Positions 11,901 to 23,714 of a stretch of DNA of 64,000 nucleotides are shown piece by piece. The notes under the pieces are model-generated. The model was given only the letters and a program-made list of their open reading frames with translations. It ran no database searches and was not told where the DNA came from. Numbering within the stretch: position 1 is the stretch's first letter; each line of letters begins with the position of its first letter. Source of the stretch: Plutella xylostella (taxonomy: Eukaryota > Arthropoda > Insecta > Lepidoptera > Plutellidae); contig NC_063984.1 of NCBI RefSeq assembly GCF_932276165.1, positions 3,417,501-3,481,500 of the forward strand, in the 5' to 3' direction. The position numbers and the translations under genes are program-made.

Positions 11901-14900
11901 TACACCTACGCTACGATAGATAGTCCGTCATAGCTCAAAAGTTACGCCAGCTATTTACTAATTATGAAGATTAGGTGATGTCTCATGCCTGCTATCAGAT
12001 ATCTTTAGCATAAACTTAGGTATCGATCGCATTTTTCTTCCAGCCATTTTGTGGTTAGGTGATGAGTTACGTATGTGTAGTAATGTGTACGTATAGTTAT
12101 GAGGTGTGCGGCTGTGCAGAGGGGAAGTTCAAACAAAGAATAGGGAACGCTCGCATTGAGGCGATGAGTGGCGATGACGTTCTAACTTATGGCCCCACTA
12201 CACGTCCGCGGATGTGTCCGGAGATGCATCCGGAGATGACCTCCGCGGACTTGTAGAGGGGATGATTTGGGCATCTGTCGAGGTATTTCACGTCCGCAGA
12301 CGCATCTGCCACCGATCCGTTTGTTGTCGGGGTTTTTGTGGCACAGATCAAAGGGTTCAAGCGCGAGCGTCTTGCATCGCGACCACACGTCCGCTAGCGC
12401 AACAGTCATTGAGAAACCGCAGAAGCTAAAGCACGCGTGCTAATAAGTAAAATGGCGAGTATTATGACAATCGATTTTTTTTTAATTTATTGAATTATAT
12501 CAAGCAAAAAATTGCTTGTGGAATCCAAAGAACAAATATCATGAAAATAAAAATGTTGTAAGTACTTATACAATTAAAATATATATTTCTTTATAATTCT
12601 CATGAAATTACGCGTGAACTGGATACAATTTCCGCAGCCTTTTCGATGTCCATGTTTACGAGTAGCCTACGCTCTGCCGATATTCGACTCAGACTGACCG
12701 ATCAACAGAGATTCGTCTGCAGATGCATCCGCGTACGTCTCCGGACGCATCCGCGGACGTGTAGTGGGGCCATAGAAAGGTCACGAATGCCGACCATTGC
12801 CCAGAATATATATTTTTTTTTCTGTTCAAAATTTTTGAAACTTCTCGGCGGGATCATAGTGTGTCATCATTTGTGGTCATCGTTCCTGAACATACTCTGT
12901 ATACATAAAGTATATAATTATGTAGAACTAACCTGTACGTAACAGCGGTGATCTTCCCGTCGTGGTCCCGCTCGGCGCGCAGGCGGCTGCGCCCGCGCCC
13001 CTCACCCCCGCGCCCCCCGCCCCCCGCGCCGCCCCCGCGCCCCCACACGCGCACCACGCAGTCCCAGCCGCCAGATATTAGGAGGCGCTCTGTGGTGCAG
13101 TGGATGGGGTTAGGGCAAGGATATAGGAGCTGTTATTCGTTGATGATATAGGAAGTTTCGGAGAGCTGTCATGCCATCGGTAGGTACCGGTACGCTTTGA
13201 AACGAGATAGGTACCTAGTGATACAGCCGTACATGGTTGGAGCAGCAGTATCCCAAGAATCGTGTCGTCAAGCTAGAGTGGCTTCACCTAGGGCCTATGA
13301 TACTTTAATGACATTACATTCTTTTGGAGACGTACTTATTTGGCTGTTTGGAAAATTAACATGTCTACGGATCTTTCTCTTATATAATTCCACCCTGTGT
13401 AACGTTATAAAAAGGGATATTTGTAGTAAATCTAGCTAATGTACGTACCGTTTTCAAGCCACAGCAAGCAGCTGACTGAATCATCGTGGGCCCTAAAACT
13501 TTCGACGACTTTCCCGTATTCCACATCGTACATGTATCTGTAACAATCAAAATTATAAATAAATAAATATGTGGGGACATCTCACACACGGCCATCCGAC
13601 CCCAAGCTAGGTAGAACCTGTGTTATGGGTGTCGGACAGCTGATATATCTACACAAATACATAGATAGATAGATACTAAATATAAATGGATGTGCCCGTA
13701 AAATGGCAATAGGCCCGCCCCCTATTACATTGGGACTAACATAACACTCTGGCGAAAAGTGGGTGCATCAATGTACCTCTGCCTACCCCGCAAGGGAGTA
13801 CATTAGTACAAGGCGTGAGTGCGTGTGTGTTAAATATAAATATCAACACCCAAGACCCGAGTACAAATATCTGTTTTTAAACAAATATCTGCCCCAGCCG
13901 GGAATCGAACCCAGGACCTTCGGCATAGCAGTCAGGGCCACTAACCACTACGCCATTCGATCGTCCAAATTACTTCAGCATACCGAGCATAGGGCGCAAG
14001 ACTGCCAAAATCTATAATAAAAACAAAGGAGTCTTACATATCGTTATCCCACGACCCAGCCGCCACCGTATGATCATCCACCATCACGCACGAACTGAGC
14101 GGCGTCGCACACAAAATAACGCTCCTTATCTGCTTCTTGAGATCAATATCGTACACTTTAAGCGTACCATCCTTCCCGACCGACACCACCTTATTGTCAT
14201 GAACCAACGCCGCCGTCACCTCCTCTCTATGCAAACTTATCGTGTCAACGCATTCCAATTTATACGAGTTAATAACTTCGTCATTGTTAGCCACAGGTCT
14301 CGGTATTTGGTGGGTGATTTTGCGGACGTGCGGCCGAGTGAAGAGTTGCTTGGGGACTTGTCCGAACTCCATGATTTGGACTTCTAGTGCGTGGCGGTCG
14401 TTCATGTCGCCCACGCTCTCGAGGTCCACCGCGCCCTCGTAGCACAGGTGGTAGAACACTGGAAGAGTGACGGATAGTTTAATATGTAGGAAATTAGAAT
14501 ATTAATTTATCTATAATAACCATGAAATGACACAAAATATTTTTAAGTAAGTCTCGAAAATTACTAATGCTCCTGAAGTTTAGTCGCACTGGTATGCAAG
14601 TTTCGTCACCAAGATGTCGTCGATACAAGACAATAAAATTATTAATTGCTCTGGGCAATAGTAGCCAGACGTAAAATTATTATACAATATTATTATATAG
14701 GGTCTCATTCCTAATAAATCATGTATCAAATTAAATGTACCACACAAAGAGGTTACTCACATAATTATATACCTAGAAATCTCTCTACGCACCATTATTA
14801 GCCTTAACTGCCTCCGGCCCCCTCTGCTTATAGCCGAAAATGAGATCAATCCATAAATGCAGATGTCTGGACACGTACTCAGACTCCAGTGCCTCTCTCA

Positions 14901-17189
14901 GCTTGCTCACGAAGTCCTGGGCGCCGCTGGCCCACGGCGGGAGCGCCACGTTGTCGACCTTCGACCCGTCGTGGCGCTCGCCGAAGTGGATCTCGTATTT
15001 GTTCATTAAAAAGTCGCCTCCTCCGTCGGTGTCGTAGAACTCTGGCAGCAGTTCCTAGAATAGATGTTTTAGGTTTTAGAGAGAATACTAACTAATCTTG
15101 AGTCTCCACTGATGCTCTACTGTTAGCAGAAAGAGGCAATATATTATTGATATGAAGAGTGATACATGTTAATTACAGAAACAAGAGTGGCCTCAATTTA
15201 TATTGGTCGTATTTTTATTATTATTCTTAATAGAGAATGTTCGGTCAGTGTATAATATCTTACCTTGAAATCAGACATATTTCGCAAACAATTGTTATAA
15301 ACATCTGAAATTGAATTGAACATTCTGTCTGGATGATCAAATCTGCCATTTTGCAAGCATAACATGTATTGCGGATATTTCCTTACCTGTAAAAACAAAT
15401 ACTCATTAGAAAAAAACATATACTCATTAGTAAAATCATGTCATACAAAATACCAGTAAATAAAATAAAACCAAACGAGCTTTTACATGAATTTCATTAA
15501 GTAATAGATATTGATAGAAACTTACTAAATAAAACAGCACAAGACCAGGGGCAGAATAATGAGATCCATAAAGGAATTTAGGACTAGACATCTCATCATA
15601 TCTCTCGAGCAGTTTCTCCAGCCGGTCCGGGTTCAGAGCCCCCATGGGCTTGGACAGGTCTCTGAAACTCTCCGCCTTGTCCAGGTTCAATATCTTAGAG
15701 CTGTAGTCAGCCACCACCCAGGGGAACACGGGATATTGTGTCAGATCATTCTTACTTCTATCTGCTAGACTGAAACAATACACAGTTAATGATTGCAAAA
15801 TAACTGAAAGTACAAGGAAATTATAAAGTATTTTTTGTAATTTTTTTTTTTACTAACCCAATTTGTCTCATTGCTGGTCATAGGTCTCTCTCTGGTTCTG
15901 CCACCTATTTCTAACCATGGCCTCCTCATTCCACTTCCTACAAAATACAATCAGGTCCTCCCGCATGTTCTTCATGCAATACAAATAAATTTAATTTCCC
16001 AGGAACTCTACTTTTCCATTTTAAAAGTCCTGTGAAACTTACCAATTTAAATAAATAAGATAGTCATAATTTGATACAATTCCATTCTGCCACTGAAGAG
16101 TCATTTCTTCTGGATGCACCCTTTCTAGACTGGCTTCTGGAGATTTTTCTATAACATTATAGAGGGTGTCCCGTTCATGTTCTGATTGGAATGACAAGTA
16201 TATATGGGGCACCATGCTCTCTTCATCACTGTATAACTCGAGACCCTGAAATTATAAAGGGAAAAGCTTAACATTGAGAACCATTAATTTTTTTGGAAAA
16301 ATTCTAAAATATGCATTCAAAATATAAATATCACAAAATTTTACACCATAGTATTATCTTACCACATGTCTAAGCAGAAATCTCCTCTTATAAATTCTTT
16401 TTAATTTGGAAAGTTTTAATTTTAATATTGGACTCTGAAAACACAATATTTTTTTGATTATTACATTTTTTTTTAATAAAAAAGAATTCTATGATATACA
16501 GATAAACAAGATACAGATCTTGTAGCATATTACAAGATCAGTAAAATACAAAACTAAAATGAGTCATGAATGAGTGACTCACACTTTCAATGTTGTTGAA
16601 TGGTTGGAAGTAAAGTGTGGTGGGTGTGAGTGCGAGCTTCCCCTGGTGCCTCACTAGCGGTGATATCTTCTCCGCTTGCAGCTCACAGACAATCTTCTCC
16701 GTAAAGTCATCCATCATAACTGGGTCAAACACCATCCTTGTGTATCGAGAGTGTAAGATCGTAGCCACCATACTGTTATGCTCTGGAGCATGAAGGGTTG
16801 AAGCTCGTTGCAACTGTAACATCTGACTCAAACACTCTTCAGCCAAAGCAAAATCAAAAAAGAAGTAAAACTCCCTCTCTTCATACACAAACTTGTATGG
16901 TGCCAGTATGTTGTCTTCCAGCATCTCAGAATATTGTTGCACCTTCATTTTAATTGCATTTTTCGGAGCTTCATTGGTTTTAGGGTGTGCTATGGAAATG
17001 TCACTTGCATCTTTAAATTGTAATTTATAAAGTGGGAAGGCCCAGTCTCTGGGTTCAAATACTAGGGATTTTGAGCACAATTTCAACCGTCCCTGGATAG
17101 CATTTACACTTTTTAAAACTGCATCATTCATAGTGCAAGAGTAATCTTCAAAATATATTTCTCCAGGCTCCAAAAGCAGCATAGAAAAC
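8978..17189 (-). CDS. NSMAF: FAN / NSMAF: GRAM-BEACH-WD40 protein
   Basis: Ortholog of factor associated with neutral sphingomyelinase activation, a BEACH-family adaptor that couples TNF-receptor signalling to sphingomyelinase in vertebrates. Coding exons, 5' to 3' on the minus strand: 17189-16583, 16434-16363, 16245-16043, 15769-15526, 15386-15264, 15054-14793, 14458-14038, 13537-13449, 13089-12939, 10654-10432, 9754-9609, 9065-8978 (stop TGA). All junctions are GT-AG and every phase fits, giving about 876 residues plus an unlocated first exon; the human protein is about 917. The first listed exon has MLLLEPGEIYFEDYSC and a GRAM/PH-like region. The BEACH domain runs from PVFPWVVADYSS through LPPWASGAQDF and HLHLWIDLIFGYKQRGPEAV. 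WD repeats follow (AGSWDND, ISGGWDCVVRVW, ISGTSDGEVYIW, LVTASKDKTVKVFKL). The exon at 12939-13089 has an unusual Gly/Arg-rich loop after the RVW. The initiating exon, upstream of 17190, was not found; it must supply two bases of a split codon. Confidence 0.9.
9394..9608 (-). repeat. two decayed copies of the penultimate NSMAF exon
   Basis: Two tandem units (periods 95 and 102 bases, counted between the GTACCCACCG marks at about 9409, 9504 and 9606) repeat both edges of the real exon 9609-9754. Each has its acceptor (CTCACAG/GTATACCA) and its donor (GACGGTGG/GTACTG), but most of the middle of the exon is missing. Read in the phase of the real exon, copy 1 stops after four codons (GTA TAC CAC AAG TAG) and copy 2 reaches a TGA after 14, so neither could be used productively. 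Confidence 0.8.
9818..9880 (+). repeat. LINE 3'-end fragment
   Basis: Carries GCGTGCTTTGGAAGAGGCC, GTCCAGCAGTGAGCTGC and a GATGATGATGA tail. The same 3' end recurs at 33.90-33.96 kb. This is a familiar truncated retroposon tail in lepidopteran introns. It lies in the NSMAF intron just upstream of the exon at 9609-9754. Confidence 0.7.
12190..12772. mobile_element. 583-bp MITE with TA target duplication
   Basis: Ends in inverted repeats TGGCCCCACTACACGTCCGC ... GCGGACGTGTAGTGGGGCCA that stay paired for about 35 bases with one or two mismatches. It is flanked by TA on both sides. The subterminal parts are rich in CCGCGGAC and GCATCCG motifs. There is no transposase frame. It sits in the long NSMAF intron between 10655 and 12938. 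The TA duplication suggests a Tc1/mariner-type mobiliser, though other families are possible. Confidence 0.75.
13553..13968 (-). mobile_element. tRNA-derived SINE, interrupted
   Basis: On the minus strand the head (13968-13895) has an RNA polymerase III A box, TGGCGTAGTGGTTAGTGGC (13955-13937), and a B box, GGTTCGATTCC (13911-13901), as in a tRNA gene. The body follows (AGATATTTGTTT...CTCGGGTCTTGGGTG) and a distal part with AGATGTCCCCACATATTTAT at about 13575. Positions 13690-13835 do not belong to it; they resemble another lepidopteran repeat (GTACCTCTGCCTACCCCGCA). It lies in an NSMAF intron. Confidence 0.7.
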
Positions 17190-18206
17190 CTGAAAAGTTT
17201 AATAGGTATTTGATAAAGATGATCCTAAGCCAACCTACTAAACTAGTAGCCAAGCAGAATAATAATAATAAGAATAATTATTTAAGTATGTTTTTGTAAT
17301 AATTGGCTGTTTTGGCAGTACTTTACTGGTCAGAATAATCCTGCCTGGGTAACATACCTAGATTTGTCCATTGTCTAAGTTTATAGCCAATGATCCCTTC
17401 TGATATTTAGTCTCGGTGTACAAAGAATGGGGATAAGACTTCACTAGGATTCATCTATTGTAATTTATCGAATGAACAAAGAACTCTTGGACACCGGTGA
17501 AAGTATATAATTTTTATACTATTATTTATACTTAATTTATTTTTTACGGAATTCCCCAATGTTTATGTAACCTTTTCAGATAGAAGTCAGTAGTATTGTT
17601 GGAGCCTCTAAATAAAAGTTAAATAAAAAAGATAATTTTGTCCGTAAAATGGTAAAACTGCATTATTTTAACAAAAACACAACACAAAAGATGAAAATGA
17701 AATTGACATTTGATTGACAGAATGACAGAAGAGATGACAGCAGCACAGTACAATGCTTGACGTTGACATTTACTGTTCACAGAACAAAAGATTTATATCT
17801 AGTGTTGCCGTAAAAAAAATTGACCTGTGCAATGTCGTTATTATTCTGAATTACATAACACTAAACTTTTGCTTAAATCACAAACACATTCTACACAGTG
17901 AGGTAAAATTTTGCATGTTTATTTACTTAGTACCAATGGGTAGAAGGCACGCACCTCAGGTCACGTCGTATACACGTCACGAAATATACGTCATAATCTC
18001 GTGGTCATTATTCTGAGGGTTCCGCAGTCGTACAATGTGGTGGTGTGGCAACATCTCTTTTCTCTATGCTCAAAGTTGTCAAACTGATATTCTTCTTTTC
18101 ATGACGCGCGGTTTTTAAACTTTTGATTTTGGTAGGTAGGTATTGTAAAAATTAAACCTAACAAAAAAGAAAGAAAGAACATAATAAAAAGACGTAGGAC
18201 GTAGAA
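17190..18206. promoter_or_regulatory. divergent promoter region, NSMAF / HSF-like gene
   Basis: About 1 kb separates the first recognised NSMAF exon (minus) from the HSF-like start codon (plus). The missing NSMAF first exon must lie here. The centre (17701-17770) has several TTGACA/TGACAG elements, and TTGTCAAA occurs at 18077. I see no TATA box that decides either start. Confidence 0.45.
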
Positions 18207-20035
18207 ATGCAAGACGAAGCGAACGCCATGTTTCAAATGCGTTTTCCTCAGAAATTGTGGTACTTGCTGAATCTCAGGACTGATGCTATATTATGGGGTG
18301 GAACCGGAAGAACAATTTTATTGAATTACAGGATCCTTCACAGCTATCTTCAATGTGACCATTCAATTTTTAAAACTACTAATATATCGAGCTTTGTGAG
18401 GCAACTGAATCTGTATGGTTTTCGAAAAGTAACATCGCATTCTCAAGATCCATTGTGCAATTCTAGCAACCCATACATGCACGAGTATGCTCATGACTAT
18501 TTTCAATTTGGTAGACCGGAACTTCTGAATAAAATTAACAGGAAAGCCATAACAATAAAGAAAAACTTTAAGCAGAAGGTACAAACTAGACATAAACTCA
18601 AGCCTGAAGGTGTAAGTTTGTAGTCGTATTGTTTTATCTATTATCTGCTTTTAATGCTCTGAGTATTGTTTTAGAGTGTCTATACAAATGAGGAACTGTT
18701 CCCTTATATGACTCCACTTCAGAAGGCTCGTCAGACTCTCCGCGTTGCTTTGCAAAAAGCAGCTCGAGACTTATACTCCCAAGCATCTCCAAAATCTGTT
18801 AACTGTGAAGGTATATCTTCTTCTAACTTTTAATAACTGTATGTTAATATAGGTGTTCTAGGCTAAAGTGCAACTACAGAAGTGGGTGTCTCATGACAAA
18901 AAAAATGCTACTACATACTAACTTTTTCAACCGGGAAATGTATGTAACCGCATTTGTACTTTTTTTTAAATCATTGCAGGTACACCAGAGAATCACCATG
19001 AAAAAGAAGAGAGCTTTTATTTGGATTGGTTCAATCCAAAATCAAATGATACAGATAAACAGTTTCCACAGCCAGGTCTATCCAACCTTTCCTTTATACT
19101 ATGTTTTTACTTTAATTTCCTTTTAAACACCTTTTTCCTTCCACCCTACCCCAAATCCTATCCTAATCCATTATTTCTCCTTTTCCAAAACCTATATAGA
19201 GCCAGTAACTGATGCAGAAAAGGAAGAAATCCAAATAGTTCCAAGGAATGTGAAATTTGGGTAATCATTCAAATACTTACTAATATTCACTATTGACATG
19301 ACTTAGCATACATACATTTACAGAAATAAACAAAATCTTATTTGTGTTCTTTAGTATGAAATCAGAAGAAATACTGATAAATTTCACTGATGAGTCAAAC
19401 CAGCAGAACAACGAATCAGACTCATTTACTGGCCAGTTCTTGAGCATGCCTGAACTAGATTCTGTGCCTGTTGAGGACCATGGTGCAGATCTATTAGCAC
19501 AATATACTATCAATGTTGAACAAGACAAAGGTATTGCAAGAAGCATTCTTCAGAAATGTGACAGTACTGATGATGCACACAATGCTTTGAACTGTCTGCT
19601 GCCATCTATCAGCATTGATCAGAATGATGATGTTTCTATGGTAGAGGTCAGTAATGGATATGATAAAATCTGGCTTATGCCCAGTTGCATGAAAGCATTT
19701 TAAAACTTAGGCCACCCTTTATATGGCCTATTCTGTTTAAATGTAATAACCAAACATATTAAAGTGATCTAGTGTGAGTTTTTAGTGCTTTCATGCAGCT
19801 GGACATCAGATCCGTACAATGCCATGAAGCTATTTCTAAAAATTAAGAGTATCTTCTGCTAAATAGTAACTTTATGTTTCAGAGAGGCACTGGACTTTCT
19901 GGACATTACCATGGAGAATGGGACCAGATGTTCAATGATATAATAACAAGCAAGGGTGCAAGCCAAGAATGTGGCTCTGAGTTGAAGGAACTCTACTCCC
20001 AGATTTCAAAAACTATTGATTTACTAAATTCTTAA
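18207..20035 (+). CDS. HSF-type DNA-binding protein (HSFY-like)
   Basis: Six exons: 18207-18611, 18675-18810, 18980-19075, 19200-19260, 19355-19646, 19883-20035. All junctions are GT-AG with fitting phases, giving 380 residues. Residues about 13-115 are a heat-shock-factor winged-helix domain: FPQKLWYLLN, then a poorly conserved turn (ILWGGTGRTILLN), then the recognition helix SSFVRQLNLYGFRKV, and a wing ending in FGRPELLNKINRK. The rest is acidic and Ser/Gln-rich. A helix with LQKARQTLRVALQKAA follows, but I do not see the long HR-A/B heptad repeat of canonical HSF1, so trimerisation is uncertain. The domain resembles the HSFY group more than HSF1, and I infer a germline or specialised factor. 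The stop lies only 75 bases from the convergent proteasome gene. Confidence 0.85.
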
Positions 20036-20045
20036 GAAAAATGCA

Positions 20046-20059
20046 TTTATTGAAATAAA
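20046..20059. promoter_or_regulatory. overlapping convergent polyadenylation signals
   Basis: TTTATTGAAATAAA sits in a near-palindrome. It reads AATAAA on the plus strand (20054-20059), 19 bases past the HSF-like stop, and AATAAA on the minus strand (20051-20046), 60 bases past the proteasome stop. One 14-base element therefore probably serves both transcripts, whose tails would overlap. Confidence 0.6.
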
Positions 20060-20110
20060 TGTAATGAACTCCTTATACCATGTTACATAAAAGTTAATAT
20101 TAATTTCTTT

Positions 20111-21114
20111 TTACTTCTTTTGTTTCTTCTTTTCTGCCTCTTCTTCCTTTTCTTTTTCAATTACTGAGACATAGGAGTTGATAGTGTCAGCGTCCAGCAT
20201 TTGGATTGGCTGGTTGCGTCTCATGACAGCTATCTCAAGGTTCTTCTGACCAGACTGCACCACTTCTAGGAGAGCTCGGATTGCCAGCTGCAATAGGAAT
20301 GTTAAGTAATGATTAAAAGTTGGAACTATTGCAGGATAGTTGTATCTTTTTATAGAGGGTCTTTGGAGTATCTCACATGAAAAATATGAAATTAATAAAG
20401 AGTACACATAACTTAAATAAAAGTCAAATAAATATCAATAGATAAAAAAAAATATTACCTTGACAGCTCCCTTTTCAGATGCAACCTCTTCACCGGTGTA
20501 GTTCTTTTCCAAGAATTCTCGTACAGTTTTTGCAGATCTGCCTGTAGCATTAGCTTTCCATTCATAGTAAATTCCAGATGGCTCAGTTTGGAACAAGTGT
20601 GGCTTGCCATCATAGTCAAATCCACCAATCAGGCATGAGATGCCAAAAGGTCTACGACCATTACTTTGAGTGTACTTTTGCTTCAAACCTGCTATGTATC
20701 TAGTGATGTATTCTAGGGTTACAGGGTCTTCAACTGTCAACTTATGAGACTGGCACTCGATTTGAGCTCGATTAATAAGAATTCGAGCATCCGCCGTTAA
20801 ACCGGCGAAAGCCATAACAACATGGTCATCTAAGAGACATATTTTTCGAACAGTCCTTTCTTCTTGCAGTTTAGCGACGGATTTCTTTTCAACACCCAGC
20901 ACTACCACATCTGCTCCTCGAACACCAACCTGTAATAATATAACCAGAAGTGAGATTCGTATTAAAGAAGCATAACTTAACCAAAGTGTGTATAGAAATA
21001 CAAAAGACATACAGCGGTAGATCCTTTTCGAACGGCTTCTTGAGCGTATTCCACTTGAAGAAGATGACCGTCTGGTGAGAAAACAGTAATAGCTCTATCG
21101 TAGCGGGCAGACAT
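20111..21114 (-). CDS. PSMA7: 20S proteasome subunit alpha-4 (PSMA7)
   Basis: Three exons on the minus strand: 21114-21013, 20929-20459, 20287-20111. Phases fit and total 249 residues, the usual family length (human 248). Alpha-4 is a structural, non-catalytic subunit of the outer ring of the 20S proteasome, which degrades ubiquitin-tagged proteins in cytosol and nucleus. The N-terminus has the alpha signature YDRAITVFSPDGHLLQVEYA followed by AQEAVRKGSTAVGVRG. The core has VVLGVEKKSVAKLQEERTVR, FAGLTADARILINRA and YTQSNGRRPFGISCL. The C-terminus is the typical Lys/Glu-rich tail ending in KKKQKK. The start is the only ATG in frame before the signature. It is head to head with CCDC43 (656 bases apart) and tail to tail with the HSF-like gene. 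Confidence 0.97.
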
Positions 21115-21769
21115 GATTTATTTTTCAGAAATTAACAAGATTTCAACAAAATTCCGAGCCGCTTGCAAGGTAAGATGACAATCGTTTTTAAAAGTTTTTT
21201 TTATTGCGTTCCATTTGACACATCAAACTAACTTTTATATTATGCTAGCACTACACTTGGCTAGACGTATTTTGTTATACTGCCACCCCACTTTGTTATT
21301 CGTATTGGATATATTAGCCAAATGCGCAACTTGTAGGTCTGCAAAAAGTTAAGTGAATATACTGACCACACATAATAGGTTTTGGTGGGGTAGCATTCTG
21401 TGGCATTTCTGTTCCATGGGCATCATTATGTTTGATTTCTAGCTTTTATTTGCTGTAGAACACCCTTACTACTAACGTTCTGAAATTTTTAGTTAGTACA
21501 TAGGCTCTGTTTTTTGTTTATGTGCGAAACACTGCCGTTAAAAGGTACAAACGTCCCGCAGATATTTCGCTACCGCACAGTGCAGTAGCTCCGCAGCTTC
21601 TCCGCAGAGACTCGCTGTCGCATACGAATGGTGTACAATACAAGGTGTTAAATCCGTTTTTTATCTATTTCAAAACTGCCTGCCTGTGTGTTTATTTACT
21701 CTATGGTACACAGTATTTGTCAAAATACTCAAAATATTATTGACATTTGACACATGTCAAACCATCAAT
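21115..21769. promoter_or_regulatory. divergent promoter, PSMA7 / CCDC43
   Basis: A 655-base spacer between two start codons on opposite strands. It carries ATTTGACACATCAAAC near 21213 on the PSMA7 side and TGACATTTGACACATGTCAA at 21741-21760, just before the CCDC43 start codon. There is no TATA box. Both genes are housekeeping types, consistent with one shared bidirectional promoter. Confidence 0.55.
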
Positions 21770-22854
21770 ATGGCGGCTTCGGTTACTGAATTTGAGCCAT
21801 GGCTAAATGATAAATTAAAATCATTAAATACAGATGAAGGAGTCTTTGGATCATACATATCAGGTATTCTTGATGCGGAAGATACTTTGGACGATAAGAA
21901 AGATGCCCTCGAGGGTATACTTTCGGAGTTCGTGGTGAGTTGGAACAGTACTCATGACATTATCACATTTTTTATGGTGAACCATCTATTAAATGTGGTT
22001 TCATTGTTATTTCCAGGAAAGTGATATAGCGGCACATGTAACTGAAATCCTTGAAAAATGGGAGGCATGTCAGGTCAAAGCGGAGGAAGCGCCGAAGGCA
22101 AATGTCGACGCGCAGCTCTCGAAACTAATGGAGTCTCAATCTTTAGCTACTACCACACGTAGAGAATACACAGACGAAGAAAAAAAGATACGCGAGGCCA
22201 TACTGTCCCAATACAGTCAGCTGTCTGACAATGAGGTAACAATATTTTGGTTAGGAGCCTGTCTTCGGACTTGTTTAATATTCTAACCTAAATATTTACT
22301 TTGAACAGGCATGGGGTAGTGGGTTATCTTCGGATTATACGCGTGGTACCAATAATAACAAAGATTTTTCTATATTAAAGTGCACATACAAAAAGTCAAC
22401 TTTAAGGTGCATTTGGATGAAACTCCTGCCAATGAGTTCCGCAACACAACACTGTCCTCGAGTCCTAGGAACCTGAAGATAGTCTACAACCAGTCTGTCC
22501 TTGCTTGCAGGAAGAAAAAGAGATAGCAGAAGAGCCAGACCCAGATGATATGGTCAAGAACACAAATGCATCTGACGTTGCTGCAGCTGCACGGGAGCGT
22601 CGCGAACAGTGTCGTCAGGAAGCTCAACGTAAAAAAGAAAAAGATAGAGAAGACAGGTAACACTTAGCAATTGTGACTCTTATCAATGAATTATGAACAA
22701 ACATAACAATAAGGCTTCTTAAAAAGAAGTTACTTCATTTAACATGTAATAAACAAAATCTTTTTTTATAATTTGTTTCAGAGAAAAGCAGAAGCAGCTA
22801 AAAGAAGAGAAGAAAGAGAAACGCAAGACTCAGAAAGGGGAACGAAAGCGGTAG
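21770..22854 (+). CDS. CCDC43: coiled-coil domain-containing protein 43 (CCDC43)
   Basis: Four exons: 21770-21934, 22017-22235, 22511-22656, 22782-22854, with fitting phases, giving 200 residues (human about 224). The family is conserved in animals but its molecular role is poorly known. The N-terminus (FEPWLNDKLKSLNTDEGVFG, then YISGIL...LEGILSEF) matches the conserved PWI-like helical region. The middle is acidic. From residue about 150 on it is a charged coiled coil (ARERREQCRQEAQRKKEKDR), ending in TQKGERKR, the typical family terminus. The start ATG has a good context (CAATATGGCGG). Confidence 0.9.
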
Positions 22855-23714
22855 CAGAGGAGTACCTAAGCACCCATGCTGCTTACAACTTGCTTCACTG
22901 TTGTTGTAGGCGAGCGAATCTGAGGTTAACTTAAAAAAGTTGTTATTGGTCTGAGTGAGATAATACCAAATACAGTTTTATTGCCCCCAATTTCTCACTT
23001 GAGAATTTGGAGAACAGTGCAGTATGAAATGCAGCACTACTATCAACTTTTTCCTGGTTTGTGGGGCAATGCTTAAACAGGATTCACATTGGAAATATGG
23101 GGTAAATTTAAATGAGTTAGTCATTGGTACTTTCTTTTTTGAATACCATTCTTATAATATGAAATGATATCCATTGCAATAAGATATTTAGAAAGTGGAA
23201 ATAATTGTGGCTGACAATTAATACAGTAATTAAAATGATTTACTTCAGGTTAGTGTGTCTATAATTTTATAACTCTTCTTGATGTAAAGATATGTTTGCA
23301 TTTATTAATAGTATTTTAAAAGAAAAATCTTCCAACTAGTTTAAAGTAGAGACTGTCTATATTTTTATCTACAAACATAGAATTAAAGAGTGTTGTTTTC
23401 CCAGTCAGACCCATAATAAAGTCTTGTGGTGTTTTATCAATAGCATACTAATTACAGTATTTAATACCTCTTCTCTTTTTGTCTGTATTATGAATATAAT
23501 TATGCCTTTTAGTCATAATTTTAGGTTTTGATATTACAATACTAATATGAAATAAATTATATAATATGGATGCAATACAAGAAAATAAATAATATGTGTA
23601 TGTACCCAATAATGGTTTTATTAAAACACTTTGTAATCTGTATAAAAATACAACAGTTAAAATGACTAGATTTCTAATAAAACAATTTTTACACCAGTTC
23701 AAAGTAACCATTCT
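22855..23714. other. convergent spacer CCDC43 / SERGEF
   Basis: 3' ends of two converging genes. AATAAA at 23415-23420 is a good plus-strand polyadenylation signal for CCDC43. The minus-strand signal for SERGEF is likely near 23614-23619 (TTTATT on plus). No gene is contained. Confidence 0.5.

Noticed and set aside
13895..13968. tRNA gene on the minus strand
   Set aside because: A and B boxes are present, but the fold lacks a clean acceptor stem and the sequence continues into a SINE body.
15850..15990. A minus-strand frame with FCRKWNEEAMVRNRWQNQRE that looked like an extra NSMAF exon
   Set aside because: The flanking exons join directly in phase (TG/T) and match FAN without a gap; the piece has no proper acceptor and is probably a retroelement scrap.
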